From: Chitinimonas arctica
Lineage (GTDB): Bacteria > Pseudomonadota > Gammaproteobacteria > Burkholderiales > Chitinimonadaceae
Length of the DNA: 64,000 nucleotides
Assembly (NCBI RefSeq): GCF_007431345.1
Contig: NZ_CP041730.1
Span: 2,232,001-2,296,000, forward strand
Direction: 5' to 3'
Both the position numbers and the translations under genes were made by a program. Below, in pieces: positions 1 to 8,800 of this stretch (its first letter is position 1; each line of letters begins with the position of its first letter). Below the pieces are notes generated by a model. The model saw only the letters and a program-made list of their open reading frames with translations. It had not been told where the DNA came from and ran no database searches.

Positions 1-508
1 TGCCGGCATCCGCAAAAATATACGTTACCTTTTGTTTGTCTCCGAAGGTTCTTAGTAAACTCCACCAACTTTCTAAAGTTTGCATGGTGGTATAGTGAGC
101 TTGAATATTTGCTAGGCCGCTGGATAGAGCCGCATTCACTTCGGCATCGCGTTGGGAATTTTCGTCCGTTGAAAGTATGTCGTCGGCAGTGCAACGACCA
201 TCAAGGCTTTTTTCCAACAGATCTTTAGGGGCGAATTCCCCGGTTTCACGCCCGCCGCCGCCTCCGCCAGGTGTGCGAGGTCCTGTGCCACCCCCGGGGC
301 TGGGCCCACATTGGCCTGACTCACAGGGCATGGGCTTGTTTGGTGTTGGCTGCCTTCTGCCGCCAATATAAATTACTTCGTCCTCACCGTCCAAATTGCT
401 CGATATTGGCATGTCCGCTGCATTTATACACAGTGGCGTCATAATCAAGCTGATTTCTGCAAGTGCGATTGCTGACAGCCTAAATAAGGCGAGTTTTTTT
501 CTTTTCAT
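1..508 (-). CDS. Secreted protein of unknown function, C-terminus outside window
   Basis: An open frame runs from an ATG at 508 off the left edge; 169 residues are visible with no stop. Residues 1-30 have a basic start (MKRKKLALFR), a hydrophobic stretch and a small-residue end (INAADM), which reads as a Sec signal peptide. A proline- and glycine-rich linker with a run of five glycines follows at about residues 72-80, then a more polar, helical region. I recognise no family. The gene lies downstream of the lysis genes on the same strand, the usual position for a phage cargo gene. Its codon use is more AT-rich than that of the lysis genes, which suggests separate acquisition. Confidence 0.7.
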   Translation of the reverse strand, partial: MKRKKLALFRLSAIALAEISLIMTPLCINAADMPISSNLDGEDEVIYIGGRRQPTPNKPMPCESGQCGPSPGGGTGPRTPGGGGGGRETGEFAPKDLLEKSLDGRCTADDILSTDENSQRDAEVNAALSSGLANIQAHYTTMQTLESWWSLLRTFGDKQKVTYIFADAG

Positions 509-611
509 GTAATTTGCTTTTCTCTGATTTTAATTTTCTTGCCTAGTATTTGAATCGACTGGGCAAGGGGCTTCCTCCCGAAGGGGAGTGCACCTTATTA
601 CTCAGAGAAAT

Positions 612-654
612 AATGCGAAACTACTAGATATGATAGTAGTCAGTAAGTCGCATT
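612..654. other. Nested inverted repeat after the lysis genes
   Basis: Arms AATGCGA (612-618) and TCGCATT (648-654) enclose inner arms CTACTA (621-626) and TAGTAG (634-639). The site sits in the 178-bp gap between the spanin genes and the secreted-protein gene. It could be a transcript end or processing hairpin for the leftward late operon, but no T-run follows on either strand. Confidence 0.4.
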
Positions 655-686
655 TGTGTATTTCAATGCAGCCCAAGTTCATGCCG

Positions 687-1190
687 CTAAGTTGCTTCCA
701 GCGCACCTTGCGCACGTATCCAGGCCTGCAGGTCGATCAATTGTCGTTCGTTTTCTTTGGCTGCTTCGTAGTTGCGGACGAGGACGCGAAGGGCATCATC
801 GCTTGTAAAGTCGCTGGCGCTCGCATCAAGGATGCAGGCGGTATCGGGAAGGCCGGACAGCGCGCCGGCGTCGTGCTGGCACACCCAGCTACGATCCAGG
901 CGAGCAACAAGCCGAGCAGGGTTCGCGACATAGCGGATGATTTCCTTTTCAATGGTTCGGTAGACGAGTCGGTCACGGGTGCGGCCGGTTTCATGAGCGA
1001 CGGCGATCGCGTTCGATACGGCGGCCTGCCGGCGCTCGATCTTGACGACCCGCAGCATGCTGTCGCGGTCGGCTGCCACGGCGGCGAGTTGCTCCGCCCT
1101 GGCACCCTTCACATACCCAGCAGCGAATAGCGCGACGCAGAGCAAGCCCATGGCCAGGATGCGATAGGGCCAAGGGATCAGGCTAAACAT
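687..1190 (-). CDS. Rz: Inner-membrane spanin (Rz-like)
   Basis: This 167-residue protein has one N-terminal membrane segment (about residues 6-24) followed by a long charged, helical periplasmic region. That is the layout of Rz-type i-spanins, which pair with an outer-membrane lipoprotein to fuse inner and outer membranes at the last step of lysis. The ATG at 1190 was chosen because it overlaps the end of the endolysin gene by 8 bp; the longer open frame upstream only shadows the endolysin. A second gene, Rz1, is nested within it in another frame. Sequence similarity among spanins is low, so the call rests on position, topology and the nested partner. Confidence 0.8.
   Translation of the reverse strand: MFSLIPWPYRILAMGLLCVALFAAGYVKGARAEQLAAVAADRDSMLRVVKIERRQAAVSNAIAVAHETGRTRDRLVYRTIEKEIIRYVANPARLVARLDRSWVCQHDAGALSGLPDTACILDASASDFTSDDALRVLVRNYEAAKENERQLIDLQAWIRAQGALEAT
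737..931 (-). CDS. Rz1: Outer-membrane spanin lipoprotein nested in Rz (Rz1-like)
   Basis: The 64-residue product begins MSRTLLGLLLAWIVAGC, a lipoprotein signal peptide with lipobox VAGC and cysteine 17 as the lipidated residue. The mature part is short and proline-rich (CPAFPIPPAS), as in Rz1 o-spanins. The gene lies wholly inside Rz in a different frame, the same embedded architecture as lambda Rz/Rz1. The mature lipoprotein would sit in the outer membrane and contact the periplasmic end of Rz. A longer open frame runs upstream, but the internal ATG at 931 gives the only sensible signal peptide. Confidence 0.85.
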   Translation of the reverse strand: MSRTLLGLLLAWIVAGCASTTPARCPAFPIPPASLMRAPATLQAMMPFASSSATTKQPKKTNDN

Positions 1191-1695
1191 GGCTCTTGCC
1201 CTCGCATAAGGCGCGTTCCCGTGCCCGTCGATTGGCCAGGCCCTTTGAGTAGGTCTTGCCGCCGGTCTTCGGGTCGGTGATATACGACCAGGCCGGTTGC
1301 CCGGCATCGTTGGTCTGGATGGCGCGGCATGCCCTTGGCCAGTCCCCTTGTCGGGCGTAGCGTGCGGCGGCCGAACCACAGGCGCCAGCCGTGCCGACGT
1401 TGTAGGCAAACACGGTCAGCGCGGCGGCCTGGTGCGGTGCCATTGGCACGTCTATGCATTGGGCGACGGCGCTGTAGTAGTCGGTCAGCTCTTCACGTAA
1501 CCAGGTGTTGCAGGTCTCATCGCTGTAGGTCGCCCCCAGTTTGACCTTGGGGCCGGTCTGGCCCATGCAAGCGGTGGGTATGCGGGCAATGTCGAGATAG
1601 GTCTTGTTGCGCTTGCCTTCGAGCTGGGCGGTCAGCGGGAAGGCAATGGCCAGGACGGCAACCACGGCGCCCGTTATGGCGCGTTTATTTTCCAT
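1183..1695 (-). CDS. SAR endolysin, GH24 (T4-type) lysozyme
   Basis: This 170-residue lysozyme cuts the glycan strands of peptidoglycan at lysis. The GH24 catalytic triad follows the family spacing E-x8-D-x5-T, seen here as E26, D35 and T41. Residues about 8-23 form a weakly hydrophobic, alanine- and glycine-rich N-terminal segment just before the catalytic glutamate. That is typical of signal-anchor-release endolysins such as R21 of phage 21, which are held inactive in the membrane and freed when the membrane is depolarised. The ATG at 1695 overlaps the holin stop by 11 bp, which implies coupled translation. The neighbouring holin resembles a pinholin, the expected partner. Confidence 0.9.
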   Translation of the reverse strand: MENKRAITGAVVAVLAIAFPLTAQLEGKRNKTYLDIARIPTACMGQTGPKVKLGATYSDETCNTWLREELTDYYSAVAQCIDVPMAPHQAAALTVFAYNVGTAGACGSAAARYARQGDWPRACRAIQTNDAGQPAWSYITDPKTGGKTYSKGLANRRARERALCEGKSHV

Positions 1696-1879
1696 CGTTC
1701 TTTTCCTTCCCGCGCCACCAGCGCAAGTATCTCGGGACAAGCAGGACGATTTGCAGGGCCAGGTAGAGCAGCGTTGCCACGGCTACCCAATCGTTGAGCG
1801 TTAGGCCGCTCAGCACCCAGCCGCCGACGGCGGGGGTTGCCTTGACGACTGCCGGTCCGAAGTCTTCGTTTGGCGTCAT
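1685..1879 (-). CDS. Holin, probably pinholin (S21-like)
   Basis: A 64-residue membrane protein. Residues about 9-26 form a weakly hydrophobic glycine- and alanine-rich segment, residues about 30-48 a strong membrane segment, and the tail is basic (RYLRWWRGKEKNDGK). This matches phage 21 pinholin in size and layout: a poorly hydrophobic first segment that can leave the membrane, then a stable second one. Pinholins make small channels that collapse the membrane potential, enough to activate a SAR endolysin but not to pass a folded one. The adjacent endolysin has a SAR-like N-terminus, so the two calls support each other. Confidence 0.75.
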   Translation of the reverse strand: MTPNEDFGPAVVKATPAVGGWVLSGLTLNDWVAVATLLYLALQIVLLVPRYLRWWRGKEKNDGK

Positions 1880-2226
1880 GCGCTTCCCTCTACGGTTGCT
1901 GGCGAGACTTCCGCCGGCGTGGTGGACTGGGCTTGCTCCAGTTGGGCAATACGTTGCAGGGCGCCTTCCAGCTGGACGTGTGCCGTGGCGAGCGCAGTGC
2001 GCAAGGCCTCGTTGTCCAGCAGGGCATGCGCCGTCACTTCGCCGACCACGCTTGCCAGTGAAGCGCTGCCGGTACCTTCCAATGCCAATGCTTCCGCCGG
2101 TCCCTCCAGCTCACTGGTCGCGCCAGTAAAGGCATCCAATTGGCTGGCCCCGCGTTTCCGATGTGCGCCCCGAATGCTGCCGTCCGGGTTGCAGACGATC
2201 ATGACTTCCCGCAAATACGTTTCCAT
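1876..2226 (-). CDS. Small phage protein of unknown function between fibre and holin
   Basis: The product of 116 residues has a folded-looking start (METYLREVMIVCNPDGSIRG) and a low-complexity, alanine-, glutamate- and leucine-rich second half that may form a coiled coil. I do not recognise a family. Genes at this place, just after the tail fibre, often encode fibre assembly chaperones, but nothing in the sequence proves it. The ATG at 2226 is preferred over one at 2238 because a GGAGA ribosome binding site lies five bases before it. The stop overlaps the holin start by four bases (ATGA). Confidence 0.6.
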   Translation of the reverse strand: METYLREVMIVCNPDGSIRGAHRKRGASQLDAFTGATSELEGPAEALALEGTGSASLASVVGEVTAHALLDNEALRTALATAHVQLEGALQRIAQLEQAQSTTPAEVSPATVEGSA

Positions 2227-2244
2227 TCGATTCTCCATAGGGGA

Positions 2245-3465
2245 TTAAGCAACCACGGTGCGATCGGCGACGCGGCGCCAGGCGGTCCCATCCGAAAACG
2301 CCGGCGTCGAGCCATTGCTATCGTCGGTGACATAAATCTGTGCGCCGGTGTAGCTACCGGCCGCCGGCAAGGTGGCTTTGGTGTAACTACCGGGCCGAAT
2401 GGGCGAGGTGACGTAGAGGGCGCCGGAAACGACCATCTTGTAGCCGGCTTGCGCGGTCGCCGTGTTCAACAGGAACTCGCCATTTGGCGTGATGCGCGCG
2501 GCCTCGGCCGACTTGGTGAAGAACTGCATGGTGCCGGCGTTGATATTGGCGGTACCGCCATTCATGACCACGCCGGTTACCTGGCCGCTGCTACTGGCCG
2601 AGGCGATTTCTAACTTGCCGTCATCCACGTAGCTGTTGATGGCATAGACGTTGGTGGTGCAGAGGCGGCCACTGACCACATTGCCGACCAGCGAGATACC
2701 GGCACCCGTCGGCATGGCGCCGCCCTGGACCCGAAATCCGCCGGCCGATAACAACCTGGCTTGCCCGCTCGCCGCTGGGGTGTCGGTACCCACTAGGACA
2801 TCCCCGCCCACCGGGCAGAGGACATAGTTATAAAAGCTGGCGGCATTGCTGGTCCGGGGCTGCACCCAGCCATAAGGCGCGCCGCCGCCCGAAAAGAAAC
2901 CATGCGTCACCAGCATGGTGGTGACCGCGCTATTGGCCAGCATGAGCATGCCGTTCGGGACGGCCGTATTGGACGCGGCGCCATTGGTGGGGGCATCGAT
3001 CGTGAGGGCGGCCGCCGTGGCCGCCGAGCTGTCCCATGATCCGCCCGGCATGATGATCCAGGCACTGGCGGAGCCGCTGCCGACGGATCGACTGACCGAC
3101 ACCGTCAGGCTGGTACCGGCATAGGCGGTCACCTGGCCTTGCATATAGTTGCCGATGCCGGATACGAGCTGGAGGAATTGGCCGACAAACCAGCTTTTGC
3201 CGGCCTGGGTGGTCAATGTCTTGTTGCCGACGCCAAGCGCGACGGCACTGGCGCTGGTGCCCGAGTAGGCGGACGCGGTCAGTCCGGCGGCTGCCGCGCT
3301 GGCCGCAGCGACGGCGGTCGCCGCCATCGACACCGTGTCGTCCAGGGCCAGCGGAAAACGTACTTCGTGGCCGCCATTGCCGAAGCCGGTCAGCGGGTTG
3401 TCGTCCGAGGTATACGTCAGCCCGCTGCCACCGAGGGCGACGGGCACTGTGACGGTAGTCACCAT
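2245..3465 (-). CDS. Tail fibre or appendage protein
   Basis: This 406-residue protein begins with a short conserved-looking head (MVTTVTVPVALGGSGLTYTS), then a long alanine-, serine- and glycine-rich section with small beta-type repeats. It ends with a segment (LYVTDDS-like, then TAWRRVADRTVVA) common at the tips of phage fibres. This low-complexity, beta-rich composition and the position after the tail tip genes point to a receptor-contacting fibre. The ATG at 3465 overlaps the previous stop (TAATG); the longer open frame is only the upstream gene read out of frame. Receptor specificity cannot be inferred. Confidence 0.7.
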   Translation of the reverse strand: MVTTVTVPVALGGSGLTYTSDDNPLTGFGNGGHEVRFPLALDDTVSMAATAVAAASAAAAGLTASAYSGTSASAVALGVGNKTLTTQAGKSWFVGQFLQLVSGIGNYMQGQVTAYAGTSLTVSVSRSVGSGSASAWIIMPGGSWDSSAATAAALTIDAPTNGAASNTAVPNGMLMLANSAVTTMLVTHGFFSGGGAPYGWVQPRTSNAASFYNYVLCPVGGDVLVGTDTPAASGQARLLSAGGFRVQGGAMPTGAGISLVGNVVSGRLCTTNVYAINSYVDDGKLEIASASSSGQVTGVVMNGGTANINAGTMQFFTKSAEAARITPNGEFLLNTATAQAGYKMVVSGALYVTSPIRPGSYTKATLPAAGSYTGAQIYVTDDSNGSTPAFSDGTAWRRVADRTVVA

Positions 3466-4316
3466 TAAATGATCTCCTTGATTTCGATACCGGTGCGATG
3501 GGTGTTGAAGAACGGCCACTCGATGGCCGACAGCTTGCGCAGGCGGCCGGGGAAGGCGCGTTGCAGCAGCGATGCCGGGTCGGCGGCGTCCTCGACGTAA
3601 AACACCTCGCCAATCACATCGGCTTCGCGCTGGATCTGCAGCACGCGGTCGTAAGCCTCGGTCTTGCTCAGCCACGCCAGCTCGCCCTGGACCACCCGGC
3701 AAGGCTTACGGCGCCGGCCGAACTCGGTACCGTCATCGGCTTCAATGATCTGGCTGCGGCTTTCGTAGCCCAGCGCGCGGCCGTAGCTCAAATTCGCTTC
3801 AGGCTGCCAGCCGTCGCTGACGTAGACGCGACCGAGCTGGACATAGCCGGCTGGGTTGGCCGTGTCGTCGATCTCGATCCGCCAGTAGCGGGCGCGGCTG
3901 CGGTCCGGCGTGGCAATCGACAGCGCCCGATACTGGTCCAGCCGTTCGGCTGGGATCAGGCCGGACCAATAGCCGGGGTCTTCCCAGTCCATGGCGCCCA
4001 GTCCGAGCCTTGGCCAAACCCGTTGCCAGTCCTGCTGCCAAACGACGTGGGTGTAGCCAGCATTGCTGTAGGCGGTGACGCGCCATTGCGCCATCTCGCT
4101 TAGGTTGTGATCGACCAGGGACACCAGGGCGATAGGTCGGACCTGGCCCAGGTCGATATCCAGCAGCGTGTTCGACGCCAAGGCATTGGTCGATCTAGCC
4201 ACCTCGCTAAAAATCCGGGTCTTGAGGTTGGCCAAGGGCGCGCCTGCCTGCCAACTGCCGCCGGTCACCGTGGCGGTGTCGAAGTAGTGGCGATAAGCCA
4301 ACAGAATGTTTTGCAT
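3465..4316 (-). CDS. Tail tip protein of unknown fold
   Basis: A 283-residue protein in the tail tip section. It is rich in tryptophan and tyrosine, with a region (about residues 60-170) that reads like a carbohydrate-binding beta-sandwich: ARYWRIEIDDTANPAGYVQLGRVYV resembles the end of discoidin or F5/F8 type C domains. That resemblance is by eye only. The remainder matches no family I know. It lies between a large tail hub protein and the fibre gene, all coupled on the same strand, so a role in the tail tip or in binding the host surface is likely. Confidence 0.65.
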   Translation of the reverse strand: MQNILLAYRHYFDTATVTGGSWQAGAPLANLKTRIFSEVARSTNALASNTLLDIDLGQVRPIALVSLVDHNLSEMAQWRVTAYSNAGYTHVVWQQDWQRVWPRLGLGAMDWEDPGYWSGLIPAERLDQYRALSIATPDRSRARYWRIEIDDTANPAGYVQLGRVYVSDGWQPEANLSYGRALGYESRSQIIEADDGTEFGRRRKPCRVVQGELAWLSKTEAYDRVLQIQREADVIGEVFYVEDAADPASLLQRAFPGRLRKLSAIEWPFFNTHRTGIEIKEII

Positions 4317-4319
4317 GCC

Positions 4320-5849
4320 TCAGCCCCACAGCCGCAGGCGCAGCGCCCGGGTTTCCAGATCCATATCGATGCCGATCACGATTAACGGTTTGCCGTTGGC
4401 CAGGTCGTAGCGTGGCCAGGTCAGGTTGACGCATTGGCCGATTTCAATCGCCAGCGCCAAGCTACGGGTCATCACCAGATCGACCGAGTAAATGCGGGTC
4501 AGGGTGTCGTACTTGGCGAAGATGGCCGCCAATACGCTGGGGATGCCGGCATCGTCCTGGTCCAGCGCGGTAGAAATGATGCGGTCGAATTGGTACAGCT
4601 CGGGCGTGGTCGCCGCCGCGCTTTTGCGCTCGATCCATTCGCGCCGCAGCAATGCCGCAAAGGTCGGAATGACCGTGGGTGCGACCTGCTGCAAGACGGT
4701 GTAGGCGCGGCCGACCTTGGCCGTGACCTGGCGTGCCGTGTAACCGCCGCCCTGCCAGGTGATCGATACTTCGCGGATCTTCGCGGCGGGCAGGCTATAG
4801 CTGGGTGCGGACGGCTCCTTGATGACGCCGCACTGAAAGCCGCCGTGCCGGTTGTAGCCGAACCAGCCATCGATCGAACTGAGCAAAAAGCGTATGCCAT
4901 CCATCGGCGTATCCAGCTCGCGTGCCAGCCAGCCGGTACCGATGCTGGTCAGGAAGGCATGCAGATCCGAGCCGACACCCTGGCCAGGCAGGACCGCTTG
5001 CACCAGATCGACGACGGCCTGGTATACAAACTTGTCCGGATTCGGGCTGTAGCTTGGCGTGGAGGCGGACGTGACATGCGCGGTCAGTAGCTCGGGCGTG
5101 CTGCCCAGGCAGGCATAGACGCGCGGCGTGAGGGCGTCGCCGGGGAAATACTTGGCCGTGCCGGGACTGGGCGGGGGCGAGTAGATCAGGGGGAGCGAGC
5201 CTTGCCGGAAGCCGGTAATCATCACGCCCTTGTCAAACAGCACGACCGTGGCCGGGTGGTCGGATATCAGATAGATATTGCGGGTGGCATCGACCAGGAT
5301 GGGTTCGACGCCACGCACCTTGCCGAATACGCGTGGGGCGTTGCGGTTGCCATTGACCGCCAGGCTAGCCGGATCGAACAGCGTGGCGGATTCCGGGTAG
5401 CTGCTGATGGGCTTGAGGAAGGGGCGTTCCAGTACGCTTTCCACTTCGTGCAGCGGGATGCGGATCAGGTCGCTATCGAAGGTCGGCGCGCCGCAGCGGG
5501 CGACGAACAACTGGTGCTCGGACAACACCAGCGGCGAGGGCACCGGATCGGGCACCCAATACACTTGGACGGGCTGATCGACCAGGCCATTGAGACCAAG
5601 CAGGAAGTCGAGCGCGCCGTCGTTGTTGATCAGGCTGACCTCGCCGAACGAGCGGGTGAGCTGGCCACCCACCATCGAGCGCTCGCCGTCGGCACTGATC
5701 GAGCGGGAATAGCGCGGCAGCGCCTGCAAGCGCGGCGAGAGCATGGTGTTGGCCGGGGTGTCGGCGGGACCGGTCAAGTAGCCGATATCGCTAATTCGGT
5801 ACGGCGTGGTGACGCCGCCCTGCACGTGGTTGAACTGAACGACAACCAT
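4320..5849 (-). CDS. Tail hub or tip structural protein
   Basis: The 509-residue product starts with beta-rich segments (VVVQFNHVQGGVTTPYRISD) and later has mixed alpha/beta regions. It ends with a segment (LETRALRLRLWG) like those closing tail hub subunits. It lies two bases downstream of the tape measure gene, where siphoviruses encode the distal tail and hub proteins that close the tail tube and carry the fibres. I cannot assign it to a lambda M, L, I or J homologue. It is intact and spaced only three bases from the next gene. Confidence 0.65.
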   Translation of the reverse strand: MVVVQFNHVQGGVTTPYRISDIGYLTGPADTPANTMLSPRLQALPRYSRSISADGERSMVGGQLTRSFGEVSLINNDGALDFLLGLNGLVDQPVQVYWVPDPVPSPLVLSEHQLFVARCGAPTFDSDLIRIPLHEVESVLERPFLKPISSYPESATLFDPASLAVNGNRNAPRVFGKVRGVEPILVDATRNIYLISDHPATVVLFDKGVMITGFRQGSLPLIYSPPPSPGTAKYFPGDALTPRVYACLGSTPELLTAHVTSASTPSYSPNPDKFVYQAVVDLVQAVLPGQGVGSDLHAFLTSIGTGWLARELDTPMDGIRFLLSSIDGWFGYNRHGGFQCGVIKEPSAPSYSLPAAKIREVSITWQGGGYTARQVTAKVGRAYTVLQQVAPTVIPTFAALLRREWIERKSAAATTPELYQFDRIISTALDQDDAGIPSVLAAIFAKYDTLTRIYSVDLVMTRSLALAIEIGQCVNLTWPRYDLANGKPLIVIGIDMDLETRALRLRLWG

Positions 5850-5851
5850 GC

Positions 5852-8800
5852 TTAGCTCCCCACCGTCAGCGTGCTGCCACGGGTGCTGCCGCCGCGCTGG
5901 CGGGCTTCGCGGTTGCCATCGGCAATGGTTGCTTTCAGCTCATCCAGCGCGCGCTTGTTTTCAATGGCGACGGCGGATGCCTGGCGGACTTGCGCTTCCA
6001 GTAGCTTATTGCTGGCTTCGGCGGCGGCCACTTGGCGGGCCAGTAGTTCGTTGCTGCGCTTTAATTCGTTGACCGTATCGACGCCGGCGCTGGCATAGCC
6101 GCCGGCGCTGGCGGTGGTGGCCACCCCGCGCAGATCGCCGCTTACCCCTTCATACAGCTGGGCGTAGTTGCCGCTGGAGCGCGCGAACATCTCGCGGCCC
6201 AGGCTCAACAGCTGCTCGCCGGCACCCTGGAGGTCGCCGACGGCCCCGACATCGCCGCCCTTTACTCGCGCCTTGAGGGCGTCGTAGTCGTTGCGTGCGC
6301 TTGCATAGCGCTGTTCGGTCGAAAGCGGGCTGTTGTCGGTGTAGTTGAGCTTGCGTAGGTAGTCGTCCAGGCCCCGGCCGGCGGCGGCCCATTCGTTGGC
6401 CCGTGACTGGGCGGCCGCCAGCGCGGTATCGGCTTGCTGGCGGGCTGCTTCGTCGGCTGACTTGGCCGCGCCCTGCACCAGGTCGAAGGCATCGGTCAAC
6501 CCTGAAATCACCGCCAGCAGGCGTTGCCCGGCTGTCGTCATCGGGTCGGCGGCCGACGCCATATCGAGCAGCTCTGCCGCCGACTTGGGCACGGCCTTGC
6601 CCAGGCCGCCGAAGCCGGCGATCAGATCGACCTGTGCCTTGGCGAGCTTGGCCGAGTCGGATGCATACTTGTCGAATAGGCTGGACTGCTGACCGCGCGC
6701 GGCCGCCAGGCGATTTTCGGCGCTGGTCGCGGCCTCGGTGGCGTTCGCCGCGGCTTCGCTGACGCCCACCACATTGGCAAAGGCCGTATTCAGGCCAATC
6801 AGTGCGGCATAGGTGCCTGCATTGGCGTCGGTGATGGTGCCCAGGCCGTCGACCAGTTGGCGGAAGCCTTCGCGTGTCGTCGGCATGACCAAGCCCAGCG
6901 CCTCGAATTGCTTGGCCAGTTGCCCAGTCGCCATGGCGCGGCGCTCGGACTCGCTGTAGAAGTTCTGGTAATAGCTTTCGACGCCGGCGCTGAGGTTTTG
7001 CAGGCCGCCGGCCAGGGCCACCAGCTTTTGCTGGGTGGCATAGCTGAGGCCCGACAACTGCGGCAGCACCTTGCCGAAGCCCTCAAAGGCCGCCTTGACC
7101 TGGCCTATGGCAGTCAGCTGCTCGGTCATGGCCTTGACCTGCTCGGCCGTGGCCGACTTGATATCGACGCTGCCCAGTACCTTGGCGTATTCCTCGGCCG
7201 GGTTGGAGGCCTTCACGGCAGCCAGCAGCAGGCGGCCGACCTCGACGCCCATTTCGGCTTTCAGCTTTTCATCGTCGCGGCCGACCTCGTGGTTGATGCT
7301 TTCATAGGCAACCTTGCCCGAGGCATCGTAGACGCGGCTGCTGATGCGGTTTTGTGCGGAGCCGGCCGGGTCGCTGTCGAAGCCCAGGCCGAAGTTCATC
7401 GTTTGCGCGGTACCGCCGATGGATTTCATCAGCGCGGCATACTGTAGCGAGAGGCCGGCGACGGTCGCCTGCAAGCCCTGGTCGGCCTGGTTCGGCGTGA
7501 ACAGCTGGCGCCGCGTACCGGCCTGGCTGAAGGCTTCGCCGCCGCTCTTCGGGCCGCCGCCACCCCCGAAGGCCTTGTCGATGGCGCCGCCCAGGAAGCT
7601 ACCAATCAGGGTGCCGATGCCGGGCAATATCATGGTACCGATGGCGGAGCCGGCTGCTTTGCCGATGCCTTCGCCGGTGCCGAGGGCATGCAGCACATCG
7701 ACGGCGGTGGAGGCCCACGACACAAAGCTGGTGGCCGAGTCGGCAAAGCTGCTGGCGTTGACCACCAGGTCGCCACCGGCCTGGGTCAACTGACCGGCGG
7801 TATTGGCCAGCCCCATACCTTGGCCAAAGCTGCTGGAAGCGAAGTCCTGCACCAGCCCACCGACCAGGTTGCCGCCCGATAGCGACTGAAAGCCAGTGGC
7901 GAAACCCTGGTAGATGCCTTTGCCGATCGACAGCAGATCCATACCGCCACCGCCGGCCTGGCCCGCCACCTGCGCGAAGCCGCCAACCCCGCCCGCCGCC
8001 GGGGTGACCACTGCTTGCACGCTGGGGCGCAGAATCATCGTTTTAAATGCATTGATGGCAGTGGTTTTGAAGTTCTCCAGAAACCCCTTGCCGCCTTCAA
8101 AGCCACGCCACAGCGCATCGGTCAGGTTGTCGGCGAGGCTGTCGGTGGTCTTCTTCCAGGCATCACGGGCGGCTTCGGCGGCATCGTCGGCGGCTTTGCG
8201 GGCGGCGGTACCGGTGGAGATTTCCAGCGCTTCGCGGCGCATGGCGATCTCGTCACTGAGCAGCCGAATCCGGTCGTTCAGGTCGGGATTGTCCTCGCCC
8301 CGCCGTTCGCTCACCAACTGCTGGCGCTGAAGATCCACCAACAGGGCTTCCCGCTTGGATAGGGTCAGCGCATCGATGGCGGTTTTACTGAGCCCGTATT
8401 GCGCGGCTTCGTCGCGGGCGGCGTCCAGGATGGCGCGGTTCTTTTCCAGGCCGCTGGCGTAGGCGGTGGCCAAGGACTGTTGCGACTTCTCAAAAGCCTT
8501 GAGGGCATCGACGCCGCGTTCCTGCTCGGCGATGAGCTGCACCTGGCGGCGGATGGCTGCCTGTTCCTTGGGCTGGAGGGTGTCCCAGCCCTTGCTTTTG
8601 TCGTGGACCAGGGCGACCAGGTCTTGTTCGGACTTGGTCAGCTTGGCGTATTCGGGCGAGAGGGCGCGCAGGGAGGCGAGGTAGTTGGCCTGTAGCTGGG
8701 CGCTCAGCTTGTCGAAGGTGGATTCGACTTTCTTGGCCGAGGCGGTCAGCGGCGCGGTCAGGTTCTTGGCCGTCTCCTCGGCGGCGGTACCGGCGGCCTT

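Noticed and set aside
1..700. Search for attL (second copy of the tRNA-Pro 3' end)
   Set aside because: No stretch matching the tRNA end was found, so the left prophage boundary is not in the window.
588..1130. Long plus-strand open frame opposite the spanin genes
   Set aside because: It is the complement of GC-rich coding DNA with no ribosome site; the minus-strand Rz/Rz1/endolysin genes explain this region.
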